The notes under the pieces were generated by a model that worked only from the letters and a program-made list of their open reading frames with translations, made no database searches and was not told the origin of the DNA. DNA of 64,000 nt from Cyathus striatus (lineage: Eukaryota; Basidiomycota; Agaricomycetes; Agaricales; Nidulariaceae), in contig JAOVFP010000001.1 in NCBI GenBank assembly GCA_025738555.1, forward strand, positions 6,944,001-7,008,000, given 5' to 3'. Within the stretch, counting starts at the first letter, position 1. Each line of letters begins with the position of its first letter. Positions 34,801-47,600 of this stretch are shown piece by piece. A program made the position numbers and the translations under genes.

Positions 34801-35818
34801 ACATTGCTGGCCCCAAGGATTGTCTGTCATTAAGCTGTAGAACTCACCATCAGCGAGAGAAATAGCTGTAAAGTTGGTGCGTACATTCTTGCATGGTTAA
34901 GATATCCGTAGTTCACTGAGATGGGAGCATATTGAGTGCTAGCCGTACGCCTTCGACACATGACCGTCGAAACATTCAGTACAGCCCTCGTTGAAGGTGC
35001 TTTGGCCGTAGATCGCGAGTTGAACTTGCGCATAGTGAAGTTGGAGAGGTGCGTTCAAGTGGATAGTGAAGAGAATGGCACTAAGTCGTCAGCGTCCTCA
35101 TACCGGTAAGGATGAACACGTATCAGGAGCAGAAGTGGTGGAGTTGGGTACCGTCAGCCATCAGATGCTAGTTGAATGAAGACATCGAAAAGGCGCCGGA
35201 AAGAGTGCACGAGACTCGGGAGGACTTGGCTCAAACAACGGAAGGCATGGGGGCGACAAAACGGCAGTCAGAAACAGAACGTACACTGTCCTCCCTACTT
35301 CGAGTTCTAGCCCATCGAGGGTGTTTTGTGCCCCATCATCACTATCAGTTGGAGATCTCAGGTGTTAGCTTGGATGGGTAACAACAAATGTTACGTGATG
35401 AACGCTTCGCAGCACATCGGTTGTAACGAAGATAGTGTTGCCGCGAGGTGAGTTGTCTTCAAGGTGGAGGTACCTTCAGGTGCCCTCGGTTGGAAGGAGA
35501 GAAGGTTTACAGTTGAATGTTGCGGGGATTGAACTTCTGTCACACGGATAGATCTGTCTCAGGCCGCCAATCATATGTGAAACTGCGAGTGTCTGCGATA
35601 GCGATGTTGAAATCGATACTCCCACATATATGATTATTTTTAGGAATAATGATAGGAATTGATCAACTGTTGCAACTTTAGTTATTCGACAATTATTCGG
35701 CGCCTGCGTTCATAGATGTCTGCCATCAGCGCGCGTTACCCGAAAACTCCAGGGCTTAAAACAGAACAAGAGCGATTACAAGATTCGTAATACACAGTCT
35801 GCACTATCATCAACGATC
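31822..35818. repeat. Segmental direct duplication, copy A (copy B at 44616-49340)
   Basis: Starts at GAATGTCAAGTATAGG and ends at ACTATCATCAACGATC in both copies, with clear similarity along the length. Copy A lacks about 390 bp present in B at about 45510-45895 and about 500 bp present in B at about 46490-46995. It has about 180 bp not in B (34170-34350) and a 48-bp insertion near 35.12 kb. CpGs are kept in both copies. ORFs are fragmentary: none matches a family I can name, though several minus-strand pieces are hydrophobic. After 35818 the sequence turns CpG-poor at once. Confidence 0.85.
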
Positions 35819-36229
35819 TGTATAAAGTAAATCAATTTATAAGTGTAGTACTGGGTTATACCAGTGTACCATCTACTTCCTCCACACTGCATATAATATG
35901 CATAGATACATCATCCAGCCAAACTTTTATTGAAACTGTCTGCTGAATGCAACTGTGGAACTTGTTTTTAAATGTACTTATCACCCACTTTGCATAGATG
36001 CTAGTAACTGAGCTTGTATTTACTACTCTGCCAATTTACTTGCAATTCATACTATAGTCTCTCCTCCAGGTAGTAAGATAACTCTGCATAAAAAAAATGT
36101 CTTACATAAATTAGACCCTCTTGTCCACTAAGCAGGCATCATTGCACTGCTTATTAATCCCAATCTTGGACCCTTATTTACTTCAATGTGCAATCCATAC
36201 TGTAGTCATCTTTCTTATTTATTAACTTA
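35819..36229. other. AT-rich flank sharing a block with the 3' flank of the NB-ARC-TPR gene
   Basis: About 35930-35975 reads CAGCCAAACTTTTATTGAAA..CTGTCTGCTGAATGCAACTG, almost the same as 53579-53625 downstream of the NB-ARC-TPR gene. No gene seen. Confidence 0.6.
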
Positions 36230-36790
36230 ATTATTTCTTTCCTTCATGCAAGCAAGGTTTCAGTTGAAGAAGTCAACACTTTTAAGTTGATCAAGGGCAT
36301 TGTAATCATCAACTTCTGCAATCAGGATGTCCAGTATTCTTATCTTTGGGAGAGTAAGATATGGCAAGATCTGGACATCATTTGTGCCACTGAATGTGAT
36401 CATTTCCAAGTATGTGGCATTCTTCCCTTCAAGCTATTTAAGATTAACAATTTCTTTGATGGGAAAAGAGTCTAAATCAATATCTATAGCTCTCCATTGA
36501 GTGACTTGCAAAGCCCAGAACAGAAATTGATGAATACCTTCATTATAATGCAGTGGCATCACACAAATCAGAGTGCACACTGATCATTTGAGACACAGCA
36601 TGTTGAATTGAAGCCTAGCTTCATCAATGATCATGTATGCCCATAATTCAGGCATGACAATGGCTACATCATGCCACCACTTGCAGACTTGTGATAATGT
36701 CAGTACCATTTCTTGGGAGGCATCAATAGTGCCATAAAAATGCAGTTGCCCAACTCTGTTGGACAAGATTTGAATATTTCTTGGGTGAGC
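36230..36790 (-). pseudogene. F-box/LRR-type gene remnant
   Basis: The minus strand reads LSQVCKWWHDVAIVMPELWA (about 36710-36630), the characteristic post-F-box segment of agaricomycete F-box proteins. After stops and frame breaks it reads LEMITFSGTNDVQILPYLTL..IRILDILIAEVD (about 36440-36250), which looks like leucine-rich repeats. The F-box helix itself is not recognisable, so the gene is truncated and decayed. Family members act as substrate adaptors of SCF ubiquitin ligases. Confidence 0.55.
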
Positions 36791-39700
36791 TCAATGGGCA
36801 ATCAGTAGAAAGGCTTATGATCTTCAACTTATATTGTGATCAGAGGTAGTAATACACAAAGATAAGTGCACTCACTGGTTCAGGAATGATCACTTTGCAA
36901 TGACATAGGTGCATGAAATCAGTGCCACTGTTCCGTAGCTTTCTGACATGGGAATTGGATGTGCTGGGGGAAATATTTGCAACATTATGTGAGATGTAAT
37001 TCCAAAAATGTAATTGAATTGATATTATATACATAATCTAGCAGAACACTTGGACTGGGAACCCTTTGAAATATCAGAATATTTTCATAGGACCTGTCAT
37101 AATCTCTACAGGCTATGACCTTGAGGCTTACTCAGAACCCTTGGAGACATGTGAATGCAAAAGAATCTCACCAGCCTGGAAGTAGGTATGTAATAAAGGC
37201 ATGAGCTATGCCTTGAGGTGGTACAAGCCCTCAACCAACATAATGATTGATACTACTATATTAATAATCCTAAGCTTTTTTAAAATGTGGTAGATACATA
37301 TGTTATTACACTTTGAGGGTTAGCAATGGCCATAACTTAATTCTATCCAGTCTTCAGCATTTCAACATTGCTCCCTAGGTCCAGACAATGGTAAATTTCA
37401 AATTGATAAACAAAGTGTTGGCCCATGTAGTGGCTGACCACATCACTATGTAGCAAATTGACTGTTCATTAAAGTGCTCTGCAACCAGAAATTTTCTCTC
37501 TCAAACAACTCCAGCCTGCAAAACAGGAACATTTTGAGATGCTAGTATATTTGTTTAAATCTTGGATCACACTTCAGAAAATTCTGGGCATGGTTGGTAA
37601 AAATAAAATTTTAGTGATGCTGGTTCTGTCAGTATTGATTAAGGCAGCAGGCAATGTTTTGATGAAGGTAAAGCCAGTACAAATCCTCAGTGTACCTTCA
37701 AATATTGACAGTGCTATTAACTGGTTGATCATACATGGTCTTAATCACATCACATTACCAATGAGCCATAACCAGAAGTCACTTGACAGCCTTCAAGGTC
37801 CAGGAAAATTAATGATGAAAGCAGTCATAATTGCTCCCACATGTAACTCATACAGACTTCAACCTTAGTCATAGATGTGTGAATGCAGTCTTAGACAATT
37901 CCTGGGAGTCCTTGACAAAAAACAAATCTTCAAGATGCTGATGATAAAGGCAAGAGGCAACACTTTGAGAAAGGTAAAGCTGCTACAAATCCTCAATGTA
38001 CCTTTGAATATTGGCAGTGCTAGTGACCAGTTAACCAAAGCATTCCCAATTGCAAGAGCACAGGTTGAAGTACTGAAGTTTCAGTTTAGTGTCTACCCAA
38101 TGTGGAAGAGGGGAGGAGACACAGGAGTCTGTTGGTGGGAGCCTGTGTGTTAGTGTACAAGTAAATGAAGCTCTGGCAAGTGAGATGTGGTCTGTTAGAC
38201 CACATGAGAGACACATTCAATGGATTATGTAATCCATGTGTGGAGACAAATACAACATGTTTAAATGTCACAGGAGTGAGTTGTAGAGGCAAAAATGGAG
38301 GGGACAAAGAGGGGTTGTACTTAGCTAGTAGAATACTCAATATGGGACAAAAGAAATGATAAGATAAAGCTGATCTGGGCTCAAAGCATGGTTTCTTAGG
38401 AAATACTGAGTGAACAAGAGATGGATTTCTCCCTTTGGGGAGTGGGTTTAAATACAAAGGAAAGCTGGTCTGTGCAATGTGTTCTCTTGCATCACAGACC
38501 CCAAATCTCTTCCTACATTACTCTACATTGTGTTTAAGAGTCCTTGTCAAACAACAAGAAAAAGAAGATATCAAAATTTACCAAAACAGGAAAGCTCAGA
38601 CTTGGTGTTCTCAGGTGCAGCCCCAAGGGCTTTGGGACTATTTGTGATTGCATCTGCTCCTCCTGCACAGAGCAGTCCCCAAGCACCTCAGTCACAGCTC
38701 CAAAATGCACCTAGCCCAATCCTCCTGTTCCAGCAATTCCCAACACTCTCAATTAAGTAATGAAAAAAAAGAGTAAGTAAGATCAAATAAAAGCAAGGAG
38801 AAAAAAGAAAAACAAAGCTACTATTGGCTGGCTACTTTCAACTCCATACTGGTATCCCTTGTGATCAAAAGTTGGTGACAGGAGCTAGACAGCTCCCTTG
38901 AAACTTGTGCCAATGTGCTTCCTCCCCAGAGTAACTCCAATTCAGGTGTTTGGCAAGACCTAACAAGAATAATAATTAGTAATCATCTTTCAATGCTCTG
39001 GTGGCTTCCAGATTCAAAGTTCCAAAACAGACTTCTCTTGTCCAACCTAGCCATGACTGAAATTCATGAGTGACTCAAGAATTTTGGCCACACCAAGTAA
39101 ATGTATTTGATTTAATTTTGAAACTAGAACCTTATAATCATTGCACTTGGACAGGGTAGGCTTTGAGTAGGACCTTTGTATTGACCATAGACCTTGATTA
39201 GTAGAATTGTAATACCTCATGATGAAGATGAGAGACTCTCACTTTGAAAAAGCCTGAGAGTGATTGATAAAAATTAAAGTCAGATCATTACTCATTTAAT
39301 AAAGGCAGGAAGTAATGCTTCAATGAAAGAAAAGTTGGTATGAATCTTCTAGTGTACCTTCAAATGTTGGCAGTGCTAGTGATATGCCTTAAAACTATTT
39401 AATGGCTAAATCTCTCTATTTGTCATATAATATTAAAACTCAGTAATAGTATTGCACATCATGAGTACAAGGGTTGGGGTGAGTCCCAAGTTGCCAATCA
39501 AAGTGTTCTATTTTGTATACATTATTAAGGGAATGGGACATCTGAGAGCTGGAGTTGAGTCCTACACTGCCAGCAGAAATATCTATTTGATATATACTAA
39601 AGGAATAATACCAGATGTGTAATATCTAATTACTAGAGTCCAAAAAGACTATGTACATGCACCCAGTACTTGATTATTAGCTAAGGGAACACATTCTGCA

Positions 39701-40784
39701 TGTTTCTGTCATGTGATCAAACATGAGGCATTAGAACTGTTATCTCTGAACTGGTTACTGTGGTTACACATAGCCTGGAACACATCATGTGACTTTATAC
39801 TTGTACTCTGAGAATATCCTGCTGTTTGATCTACCACATGGAATTCCACATGTATTATATAGCTGTAAGAGTTGGGTTAAGGTTTACAGTAGCACATAAG
39901 TAGACTCGCTTACATCACCACTCTTTAGTCTTTCTTACCATCATCCCTACGCCTGTGTAGCTAGTTTCTCCCTATAGAACTGGTCTTATGCACTTGGGAC
40001 TGAGGAAGGCTCACCTGTAGAGGACTACACCTCTACAATAGCTCTGCATGGTGTACATGTTGGAAACAACATTAAGTCATCATTTAGAGTATTCTAGAGT
40101 AGTTCTATTCCATATATAGATAGTGTACAGCTTTATTTGTAAAATGTATATAAGGAGGACAGGAATGAGGAGGAAGAAGGAAGCACCCCAGGAGAAATCC
40201 TAGGTCTCTCCCACTCTAGGAGTGTAGTACATTGGAAATAGAACAAATCTGAACAGTATTTGGACTGAGTAATCTCATATTTGAGAAGTTTTGACTATTT
40301 AGTTTACCACCTTTATATTAGTTTATACATAATCTGTGTTATCTCTCCCTTGAGCTTACAGCCTGTGGTTTGGGATGATTATTTGAGTATTACAAAATAT
40401 ATTAGTACTATTTAAATACAAATCACAAATTTGGTGCATCACTAGTAACCTGTTTACCAACCAGCCATTACAGAGATTGAACCACTCTTAATGATCAACC
40501 ATGGGTTGAAGCACATGGACCAGGTACACTTTAAAATGTCAGAATATTCATGTGTGATATTAGTGGAATTGCCATGGACCATAATTTTTGTAATACTATA
40601 TGATAAAGGGAAGCGAATCTGACCTTGACAAATTCTAGAAGTGGCTCTTAAAAAACATGTGATGTTTCCTTCTGATAAAGGAAAGAGGCAATGCTTTAAT
40701 GAAATGTAAAGCCTGTTCAAATCCTCAGTGTCCCCTCAAATATTGGCAGTACATACTAGTGACTGATTGTCCATATCATCTTAA
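36791..40784. other. AT-rich, CpG-poor intergenic DNA with a dispersed repeat
   Basis: A block of the type GCAATGTTTTGATGAAGGTA..AAATCCTCAGTGTACCTTCA..TTGGCAGTGCTAGTGACC recurs at about 37650-37720, 37955-38025, 39315-39380, 40690-40760 and 40885-40950, and again at 60300-60540 and 60800-60860. It may be a decayed part of the F-box-type gene family, but I cannot prove it. At about 39.64-40.44 kb a TATATAAGGAGGACAGG word and a TGTAGAGGACTACACCTCTA segment resemble a solo LTR; boundaries were not found. Confidence 0.4.
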
Positions 40785-43275
40785 GCTGTAACTAGAACCT
40801 TAGACAAGCTGAAATTACAACTTATGAGCTCCTGAGAGTGGTTTATAAAAACCATGTATCCACTACCTGACCAGAATCACAAAGGCAGGAGGCAACAATT
40901 TGACAAATATCAAACCTGTTTGAATTCTCAGTGTACCTTTGAAATTGGCAGAATGTAACCAGTTCACCAAACATTCTTAATGGCACCACAATATCAACTA
41001 ACCATGACAGTGTCATAACCACCTATGACAGCCTCAACACCATCCCCAGTATCATCAAACTTGTTCAGAAATTTCCTGATTGAAATGGCAAAGTAACCAC
41101 TGCAAACCATTGAAACCCACAAAACCACAGGTTCAAGCAGGATAACATACACCCAAGAACCAAAAACACAATACATACATAACATACACCATACACTGTA
41201 CAACTACTACAGCTATATACATACAACACTTAACTATCCAGATCCCAAAATACCAAGCACGAATACTCTAATCAGTCAATCAGTCAGTCATATATGCTAT
41301 GCCAAAGAAACAAAAAGACAAAGAAAAAAAGGAAAAAGAGGGTAGATGCAGTAGATTCAAATAGAGTACATGGAGCTGGGTGGGGGAAGTAAGTAACGAC
41401 AGTGTACATTCCAATCACAAACAAAAGAACAAAAAGAACAAAGAGAAAACGATGCGTCGTATGTAGCGTTATAGTCGTTATGCAATATGAAAATCTTGAA
41501 TCCGAAATCCGAAATGATAAAGGAAGGGAGGGAGCGTGGAACGAAGGAGCAAGATATGCGAGGTTATCAAACACCTCGCGCCGAGCTGAGCGGAAATCAT
41601 AGGGGAAGGATAGGAACTGTGCGGCGTGGAGAGATGAGGCAAGGCTAGAACCAGAGAACCGGAGGCAGTGCGTTGTTCCGCTGCCAATGCCATTACGTCT
41701 TCATCTTCGGAACGGATCAGTCAAGGCAAGGCGGTGCGTCCGCCGGCGCCCACGTTGCACCCAGCAGCCGCCGCACTAAAGCCCGAGCAGAGACAGCCCG
41801 GCCTACGACCCCGACGAAAACGACGCAGCACTCTTCAACAACAACCTCGATCCACGACTCCGTATCCTCCGAACCACACTCTCCCTCTTCCTCTCTTGCA
41901 CACCCTCACCCTCCCCGCCGTCCCCTTCCTCAGCTATACTGGTATCGGCCTTTTCTTTCCCCTTCCCTCTCCCTTTATCTTTCCTACCACTCGCTCCCAC
42001 CCCAGAAGACGAGGAAGAAGCAAGGGAGGAACGAGGCAACCGCCCCTCAACCCTCCCCCTCCTCTCAAAACTCCTCCCAACAAACATAATCCCCCTCTCA
42101 ACAAGCACCACACTCCCACACGCTAGCACCTCATAACTGCCCTCCTGCTTCAAATGATTAGGGCACCTCTCCCTCGCCCATCTAATATTAATCTGCTTAA
42201 GCGTAGGATTGGCTTTAGCGAGCCGTATGGCAGTAGAAAGCATCGGCTCGTCGGTGTACTTGTGCCCTTTGGTTAGACTGAAATGTGTTAGATTCTTTAG
42301 GTGTGGGAGGGTAGAGAGGAGATGAGACATTGGCTTCTATCCTCTTTATCAGCCTTCGTCCACGAAAGAAAAAGAAAGAACGTACGGAAGTAAAAGCAGT
42401 AGTACACATAAAATGCCACTCCTCCAAACCGGGACAAGCCCTGCCAATCCCCTCCAAAAGACCCCTCACCCCCTCCCCAGCAGCCGCACCCCCCTCAGGC
42501 ACATGCGTCCAAATATCCAAACTCCTCAACGACTTCAACCGCGCCAGGGCCGCACATAAAACCTCCACCCGACTCTCATAAACAGGCTCGCACGTCAAAT
42601 CCACACTTTCCACACTCTCCGGATGGGGCAGCTCCGCAAGCTGCTGATATACCCCAATAAACGTTGTAAGCCTCGGTAAAGCTGCGCTGCTCAATCCCAT
42701 GGGAATGGAGTCCGGGCTCATCCATCTTTTAAAGTTCCATAAGAACCTTATATATTCCAATCCGGAATGTTTCTCGAGAAAGGAGCCTAGTTCGGCGGGA
42801 CCGAGGGTGAAATCGGATTGGTACCCGAATGAACCGAGTGTTAGAGTGTGCAGTTTTGGGAAGGTGAGAAGGGAGAGCGGGGAGAAGTCGAGGATGCGGG
42901 TGGATGAGGAGAAGGAGCAGATTGCTAGTTCTTCGAGGTTGGGGGATGTTGTTAGCACGTTCCAGAGGCGGAGTGGGAGGGGTTCTAAGGGGGGAATAGT
43001 TCTTTCGGGGTGTTAGTAGCGGAGAGGGGGAGGGAGGGGGGGACGAACCGTTGCCACCTAATCCATGTCGTACAACGAGCGAGAAGGACGTTAAATCCGT
43101 GAAATTGAATAACTGGCCAAGTTAAGTATGACAATAGACACAGGGGGGAGAGGGACGTACTTCACTATGCGGATCGAGGGGCTTCGTGCCTATGTTTGTG
43201 AATACGCTTTTGAGCTTTGGACAGCTGTAGAACGAGAATCAGTACAATATCAATGATTTGGATTGCGGTGAGGCA
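40785..43275. repeat. Segmental duplication containing the F-box gene, copy 1 (copy 2 at 60693-63172)
   Basis: The two copies align collinearly from TAACTAGAACCTTAGACAAG (40785) through the F-box gene into its first intron. Copy 1 is CpG-poor until about 41390 and CpG-rich from there on. Copy 2 is CpG-poor throughout. In 41440-41600, 13 of 14 CpGs of copy 1 are TG or CA in copy 2. Confidence 0.9.
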
Positions 43276-43893
43276 GGGGTACAACTGCGTCCGGGAGAAA
43301 ACACGTGTACACGTGCTGTGCGTGCGTCATTGGCAGATGGGCAGTGTCCAGCCGGTGAACCCTACACCCGCCACCCCACTCCCAACATTCCATCCCACAC
43401 ATCCCACACAGCGCGCACCCCTGTCCCCCGAGTAACCACCAGCGAAAAACTCACCACTCGCGTAAAGTCCTCCAAAGCCCATCCCGGGGAACTTCCAACC
43501 CATCCCAATCAAAAGTACTCAAACTACCTAACCCCCAGACGCAGCAATCCTTTCGATCGCACCTACGACCCATTCTTCATCGAGCCATTCGTCCGGTTTA
43601 GGCCAGGAGAGGTAGTAGTTCGGTCTTACGGCAAGCTTTTTAATGTGTTTACTTATTTCTGGGCGGTGTGTGAGCATTTCGAGTGTGGATTTGCATTTTT
43701 TGGAGGATTTGAGGATGAGGGTTGTGTAGAGGGATGGGAGGAGGAGGTTGCGGGGGTATGAGGACTTTATCGTGTTGTAGTTAGTATAACAATGAAAGGA
43801 GATAGAAGAAAGGGGACGCACACAAAGGCTAAAACTGAGGACGTCGACTGGGGCTAGGAGTTCCACTATATCAAGTATAATATCCGTAGGCAT
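41803..43893 (-). CDS. F-box/LRR protein, five exons, with homopolymer frame breaks
   Basis: Proposed exons: 43893-43455, 43224-43161, 43112-43058, 43002-42386, 42336-41803. Introns are 230, 48, 55 (CTACTAAC branch point) and 49 nt. The start MPTDIILDIVELLAPVDVLS is an F-box; later exons carry LRR-like segments (LEELAICSF, YIRFLWNFKRWMSPDSIPM, SLRSLDIWTH, EEWHFMCTTAF, LKQINIRWARERCPNHLKQE) and a basic, Ser-rich tail. It is a likely SCF ubiquitin-ligase substrate adaptor of an expanded agaricomycete family. Three one-base differences break the frame, all in mononucleotide runs. The G5 run near 43533 needs six bases. The C6 run at 42990-42995 has seven bases in the duplicate. The A3 at 42960-42962 has two in the duplicate. 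Either the gene is a young pseudogene or these are sequencing indels. An upstream ATG adding 25 residues exists, but MPTD begins the family match. Confidence 0.7.
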
Positions 43894-44159
43894 GGAGCCT
43901 ACGACTCGAGAGTGTGGGGTGCGCTCGAGCCCCGAGCACAGCAAGGATCGAACCCGCCCCACAAGCAAACTTTGAGCATAGCGATAGCGAGCAACTCAGA
44001 AGTGTAGGAGACCGGGGGTGAAGAGTGAGCACATGACACTGTTGAGAGGGCAGCACTGCTTGAAGAGAAAGTACCCCTAGCACTAGGGGTGACGGAAGAG
44101 GACCAGTAAGGAGGAATGCGTCGACAGGTAAGGAGAGAAGAAAGCACTGCTTAGAACAA

Positions 44160-44255
44160 GCTTAAGCCGTTAGCGCGTTAGCCGTAGAAGCGGCTACGGC
44201 TAATAGCTGGGCCGGCTCAGCTCAAGCGGCTATGGCTCCTCAAGCCGAGCTGCAA
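44160..44255. repeat. AAGCCG/CGGCTA palindromic cluster
   Basis: AGCCGTTAGC, TAGCCGTAGAAGCGGCTACGGCTAATAGC (given here only by its halves GCCGTAG and CTACGGC) and GCGGCTATGGC occur within 100 bp in both orientations. Likely an arm of a small palindrome-rich element; no partner arm found. Confidence 0.5.
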
Positions 44256-44615
44256 CAACACTAGTGGGAATGATGGAGGTCACGCGACTTCTCACGTAAC
44301 TCATTGACGGCGATGTCGCGCACCGTGCTCATTGTCCTGCCAATGCCAGCGATAATGGCGACATCCTACCTCTGGTACAACTCGCCTACTCTTTCCTCCT
44401 TCACTCTTCCTATACGCCTTCGTGGATTAGACCAGTTAGCCGACGGGTGTCCGCCCCTCCCCCAAACTAAGCACCAAGCTACAACTTGAACAAGTTACCC
44501 AGCTCCTCGAGTCCTACATGCAGAAGCACAACATTCACAGACACAGCCCTCTCCATCTCTTCTTCGCATTTGCATCTAGGGAGTGTGGCCATATCATCGC
44601 ATTTGAACAGTCCGA

Positions 44616-47600
44616 GCTGAATGTCAAGTATAGGCTCATACCAAGCCTGTAAGTACACTCCTTCATCGAAGTCAATTACACGTCCTAAACTACCTTAGGA
44701 GACTACTTTAGGCACAGTATTCACGTTTTCAACCTGGAATGTATGTTTTTGCAATAGCGTAACTTTCATGTCAACGCGCACCGCATCCCCCTGCCCTGAC
44801 CGGGATACTGCCTGCAAGTCTGCAGCAACTTCAACACCCACCTCCGATTCTTTTGTTACCGGAGCTACCAACATACGTGTCGCCCACGTTCATGCTCCCC
44901 AATGAACAAGGGATCACAATTACGCAAAGCACGGTGATACCGGGAACACCGCGTGGAAGGTTGGAGCAAGGTTGGAGGTAACTTCAAGTTAATGAAGTCG
45001 AATATGTGTGGAGGAGGGAGCGTCCAGTGCTAGTGATGATGTTTGGCGCAGTGAGCCAGCTGCTGCTGGGTATACGCGTGTGGATAAAGAAATGAGGTAA
45101 GTGCTCGAACTCTTCCGCTGTTCCCCCCGATCTGAATTCGGACCAGGACCAACACAGACCCGAGGATAGGCTCCATGTCATATGTCATCGTTCTTGGTCT
45201 GAGGAAGCTGCTTTCACGCAGCGCAGTGCCTGCCCCCAGGAAAATTTCGGCTTTCAAAGCAGCACTGGAGCTGAAGAGTTGCATTTCGTACTTGCATTGT
45301 TCGTGGACGGACTGGATGGTAGCTTGCTGTTGTTCGTCCCCTGAATACGGGTTCAATTGTACGGTGTCTACGCTTCGTACTCACCCACCCTTATGCTCAG
45401 TTTCAGACGCGAGTTCGAGGATGCCTATGCCGCTGCTGCCTGATATACGAGGACTCGGAATGAAGGATCGTGACGATTATATACGCTTCATTGCGCCGTA
45501 CTCTCTGCGGCTATCGAAGCTGTCCACTGGACTGACCTATGGACATTGGACGGCCATTATCGACAAGCATCGCACGATGACGCATGCTCGCTGTTGAACC
45601 CTACGGTGGTCCACCTGATGTTCGGAGTCATAGGGGAGGGGAGGATGAAGAACTTGGATGTATGGGTGTGTTTCTTAATGTGTTTCTTTCTTAGCGATTT
45701 GAACTGACTAATGGATGGGATCTGTAGCAGCCTTTTGGTACCGATGTATCTAGGCGAGGACAGTGAAGATCTACCTTAAGATCCCCAACGATAGTGTGGA
45801 CACGGTAGGGTACACCTAGCGGTTTATATCCAATAGTTTGGCTGAGGATACGTACCCAGCGTATGGTACTTCCACACCGAATCTTTCAAGATCCCGAAGA
45901 GATCGACGTTTGGAACGAAGAGGATTTGGGGATGAAGCGAACATATATGCCATCAAATTCGTATTCCTACCACCTAGGGACTCTCCTGCACACTCACCTT
46001 CGCAATCCTGCCATAGTTCTTGTTATACGCTGGTGCTTCGGTGGCTGTTACAATGCTATATGAAGGCGTCATACGTTCCACGTCAGCCTCAACATATCAT
46101 GTGGGCCACGTGCTGGAATCGTGATATGAGGAGAATGTGGGAGACGAGAAGAATGTAGCTGGTATGGAGGATGTAGGGGACGGGGAGGGGATGAGGATGT
46201 ATGAGACGGGGAAGATGCAGGGAATGGCGAATCAGGACGTAGTGGATGATGCGGATAGGGTGTCCCATCCCAACATTATCCTTTGCCCGCTGCTACATAA
46301 CATTCCCGTTTGCGGTTCCCTCTCGTTTCTTGGTCATGTGTATCTTCAGCCATTACCATTGCACGACACTAGATGACGTCCGCTGGCAGAAGCATCATGT
46401 CCTTGTTAGCTGTCTTTTGTCTACTACCGTTGCATCTTCGCCATACCTTTATCTTTCCATTACGAAGCTAGTCAGACACCCCATGTCGAACCTCGAGGTT
46501 CTGGGGCTTGGGAAGGACAGATGTTTTGTACCTGGACATCAAAGACTTCTCATAGCTCGCAACAACTCTCCACTAGGGTCATGAGTTCATGAGGCGTAGG
46601 AAGGCTGTTCGTCGGTGGGAAAGGGAATGCCACTGAGATACGAGAGACAATATTTTCATCCAAAAAATGAGGTGGTGGGTGAACGGGAGGTGAAGAGTGT
46701 GTGGGAGGTGAAGCAAACCGAGGATCCTTGTTCTTAGCAGCCAATCAGCCATGGCCCGTTCTTCGTTTGGTACTGTGATATCTCCACCATATCGCAGTTC
46801 TTCAATCCTATTTACAACTCGTGTGTTGTCGATCGGGATAACGCTGCCCAAAATTCGAAGGCATATATCTCCTGTGCGGAATCTCTCCTTTGTGTTACTG
46901 CTGCATGGAGTCTAGGATGTTGGGATGGGAGAGTGGCTATGAGCAATTGAGGCGATTCATTCAAAGATGTCGTTGCTAAGCAGGAGCTAACTGTCCTGCA
47001 AATGGAGGCAGGGAACGGAAGGGCCCTATTCTTTGTCTACGCCAGTTTGCCTAGCGTCCGCAGGTTCGGTTTGAAGATTAAGTTGAGAACACTGTGTTTT
47101 GGTGGAGGGTGTAGGAGTTATGGCTGCATGAGGGTTGACTCAATTGATGTAAGTTATCTGTGCCCTTCGTCTTTTCGATGGTGCTAATGCATTGAGAATG
47201 GTCCCTGCTTATCATACCGGGTTTCAGTTGCTGTGGGGTGGCTGGTTCTGTGTACTTCAACCCCACGTAACCCTGCCACCAGAGTCCTCGCCACACTGAA
47301 GGGAAACTTGTGAACCCCAGTTACCACCCTAGAGGTCCCTTCAATCTCCCTTTCGCATTTCTTGCTGTGAACGTTTAGAGAGGTTGGCTGCTTCAGTGGC
47401 GGGGGTTTTCGTGGATACAAGTCCTTAAACGTGCCCGTGGTACTACGTTTTGTTTTGCACAGCTGAAGGCGAGTTGTATATAAACCTCCCGCCCCCAGAT
47501 TTCCTCTCTTTCAAGCGTAAATACAAGAGAGATGTGGAAATGCATACACACCCACTCGAACTTCCTAGTTTCTTCCCTATGCTTCGAACGGGGTTACGCT

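Noticed and set aside
39640..40440. Possible solo LTR with TATATAAGGAGGACAGG
   Set aside because: No matching second LTR, no clear TG..CA ends or target duplication; kept only as a remark in the region entry.
43945..43965. B-box-like GGTTCGATCC on the minus strand upstream of the F-box gene
   Set aside because: No A-box at the right distance and no terminator; treated as chance.
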